Virus record (IMG/VR): IMGVR_UViG_3300030002_000113
Location: 1-23,243 of that record
Direction: 5' to 3' (one strand)
Length of the DNA: 23,243 bases
Origin: a virus
The notes below the pieces were generated by a model. It made no database searches. It was not told the DNA's origin and was given only the letters and a program-made list of their open reading frames with translations. Positions 22,993 through 23,243 of this stretch are shown here, in pieces (positions within the stretch are counted from its first letter, which is position 1; the number at the start of each line of letters is the position of its first letter). A program made the translations under genes and the position numbers.

Positions 22993-23243
22993 TTAATCTA
23001 ACATATCATCACTTTTCCCTAAAGCACCGTAAACGAACTTTGCCACAAGCGGTCTGCTCGTCTCTTCGGTAAGTCCTTTACCCAAACGACCATAGATGTA
23101 TGGAACTTCAAGTCCTTTTACACAGTAGTGAGTTATATCGGCTACCAGTTCAACATTGTCAATATCGAATTCGCCATCTGCTTTCCCCTCAGCAAAGACC
23201 TTTCTAAAGAGCTCAATCTCATCTTCATCGAAATTCTTTCTGA
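22993..23243 (-). CDS. Probable TetR-family transcriptional regulator, C-terminal part
   Basis: The frame enters from the right edge and ends at 22993, so only the last 82 full codons are visible. The segment E-L-F-R-K-V-F-A-E-G-K-A-D-G-E-F-D-I-D-N, followed by V-A-D-I-T-H-Y-C-V-K-G-L, matches the pattern of TetR ligand-binding domains (a helix, K/A-x-G-E-F, then a helix ending in K-G-L). The DNA-binding domain is outside the window. Its less extreme A/T content and position beyond the integrase suggest a chromosomal gene flanking the prophage. Family assignment is from the C-terminus alone. Confidence 0.55.
   Translation of the reverse strand, partial: RKNFDEDEIELFRKVFAEGKADGEFDIDNVELVADITHYCVKGLEVPYIYGRLGKGLTEETSRPLVAKFVYGALGKSDDMLD

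Overview
The window is the right-hand (late) part of an integrated siphovirus-type prophage in a member of the Bacteroidota, most likely a gut Bacteroidales. Several things point there: A/T-rich leaders with few Shine-Dalgarno sites, a Bacteroidetes-type tyrosine integrase lacking the canonical first catalytic arginine, the three-membrane holin and T7-lysozyme-like amidase pair common in Bacteroides phages, and tail genes of the style of those phages. The genus is an inference; no rRNA or other host marker is present. All phage genes except the integrase lie on the + strand in one tightly packed, often overlapping series.

Positions 2-4015 hold head genes: the 3' part of an HK97-like portal gene, an S78-type prohead protease, the major capsid protein with an N-terminal scaffold-like domain, and four small connector/neck genes. 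Positions 4034-8637 hold the tail tube gene, a tail assembly chaperone pair joined by a -1 slippery run of nine A, and a tape measure gene of 1155 codons. Positions 8643-17488 hold distal tail and fibre genes, the last with collagen-like Gly-X-Y segments.

The standout is a complete diversity-generating retroelement (DGR) at 17505-20126. Its parts are a target protein with a C-type-lectin-like (DUF1566/Lcl_C-like) C-terminus, a 106-bp variable repeat (VR, 18161-18266), a GAAA-loop hairpin (18301-18320), an Avd accessory protein, a 106-bp template repeat (TR, 18810-18915) and a DGR reverse transcriptase. VR and TR differ at 12 positions, and all 12 are adenines in TR. They change ten codons, nine of them Asn codons in TR. 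This is the signature of adenine-directed mutagenic retrohoming, and it would diversify a putative receptor-binding protein placed directly after the fibre gene.

Downstream are a 53-codon gene of unknown function coupled to the RT gene, a lysis cassette (holin, amidase, probable single-molecule spanin), a probable terminator, and the integrase on the - strand. Beyond it, after an A/T-rich gap containing nested inverted repeats, the window ends in the 3' end of a probable chromosomal TetR-family gene (- strand). The prophage end should lie between about 22845 and 22992. Early, replication and terminase genes are not in the window.
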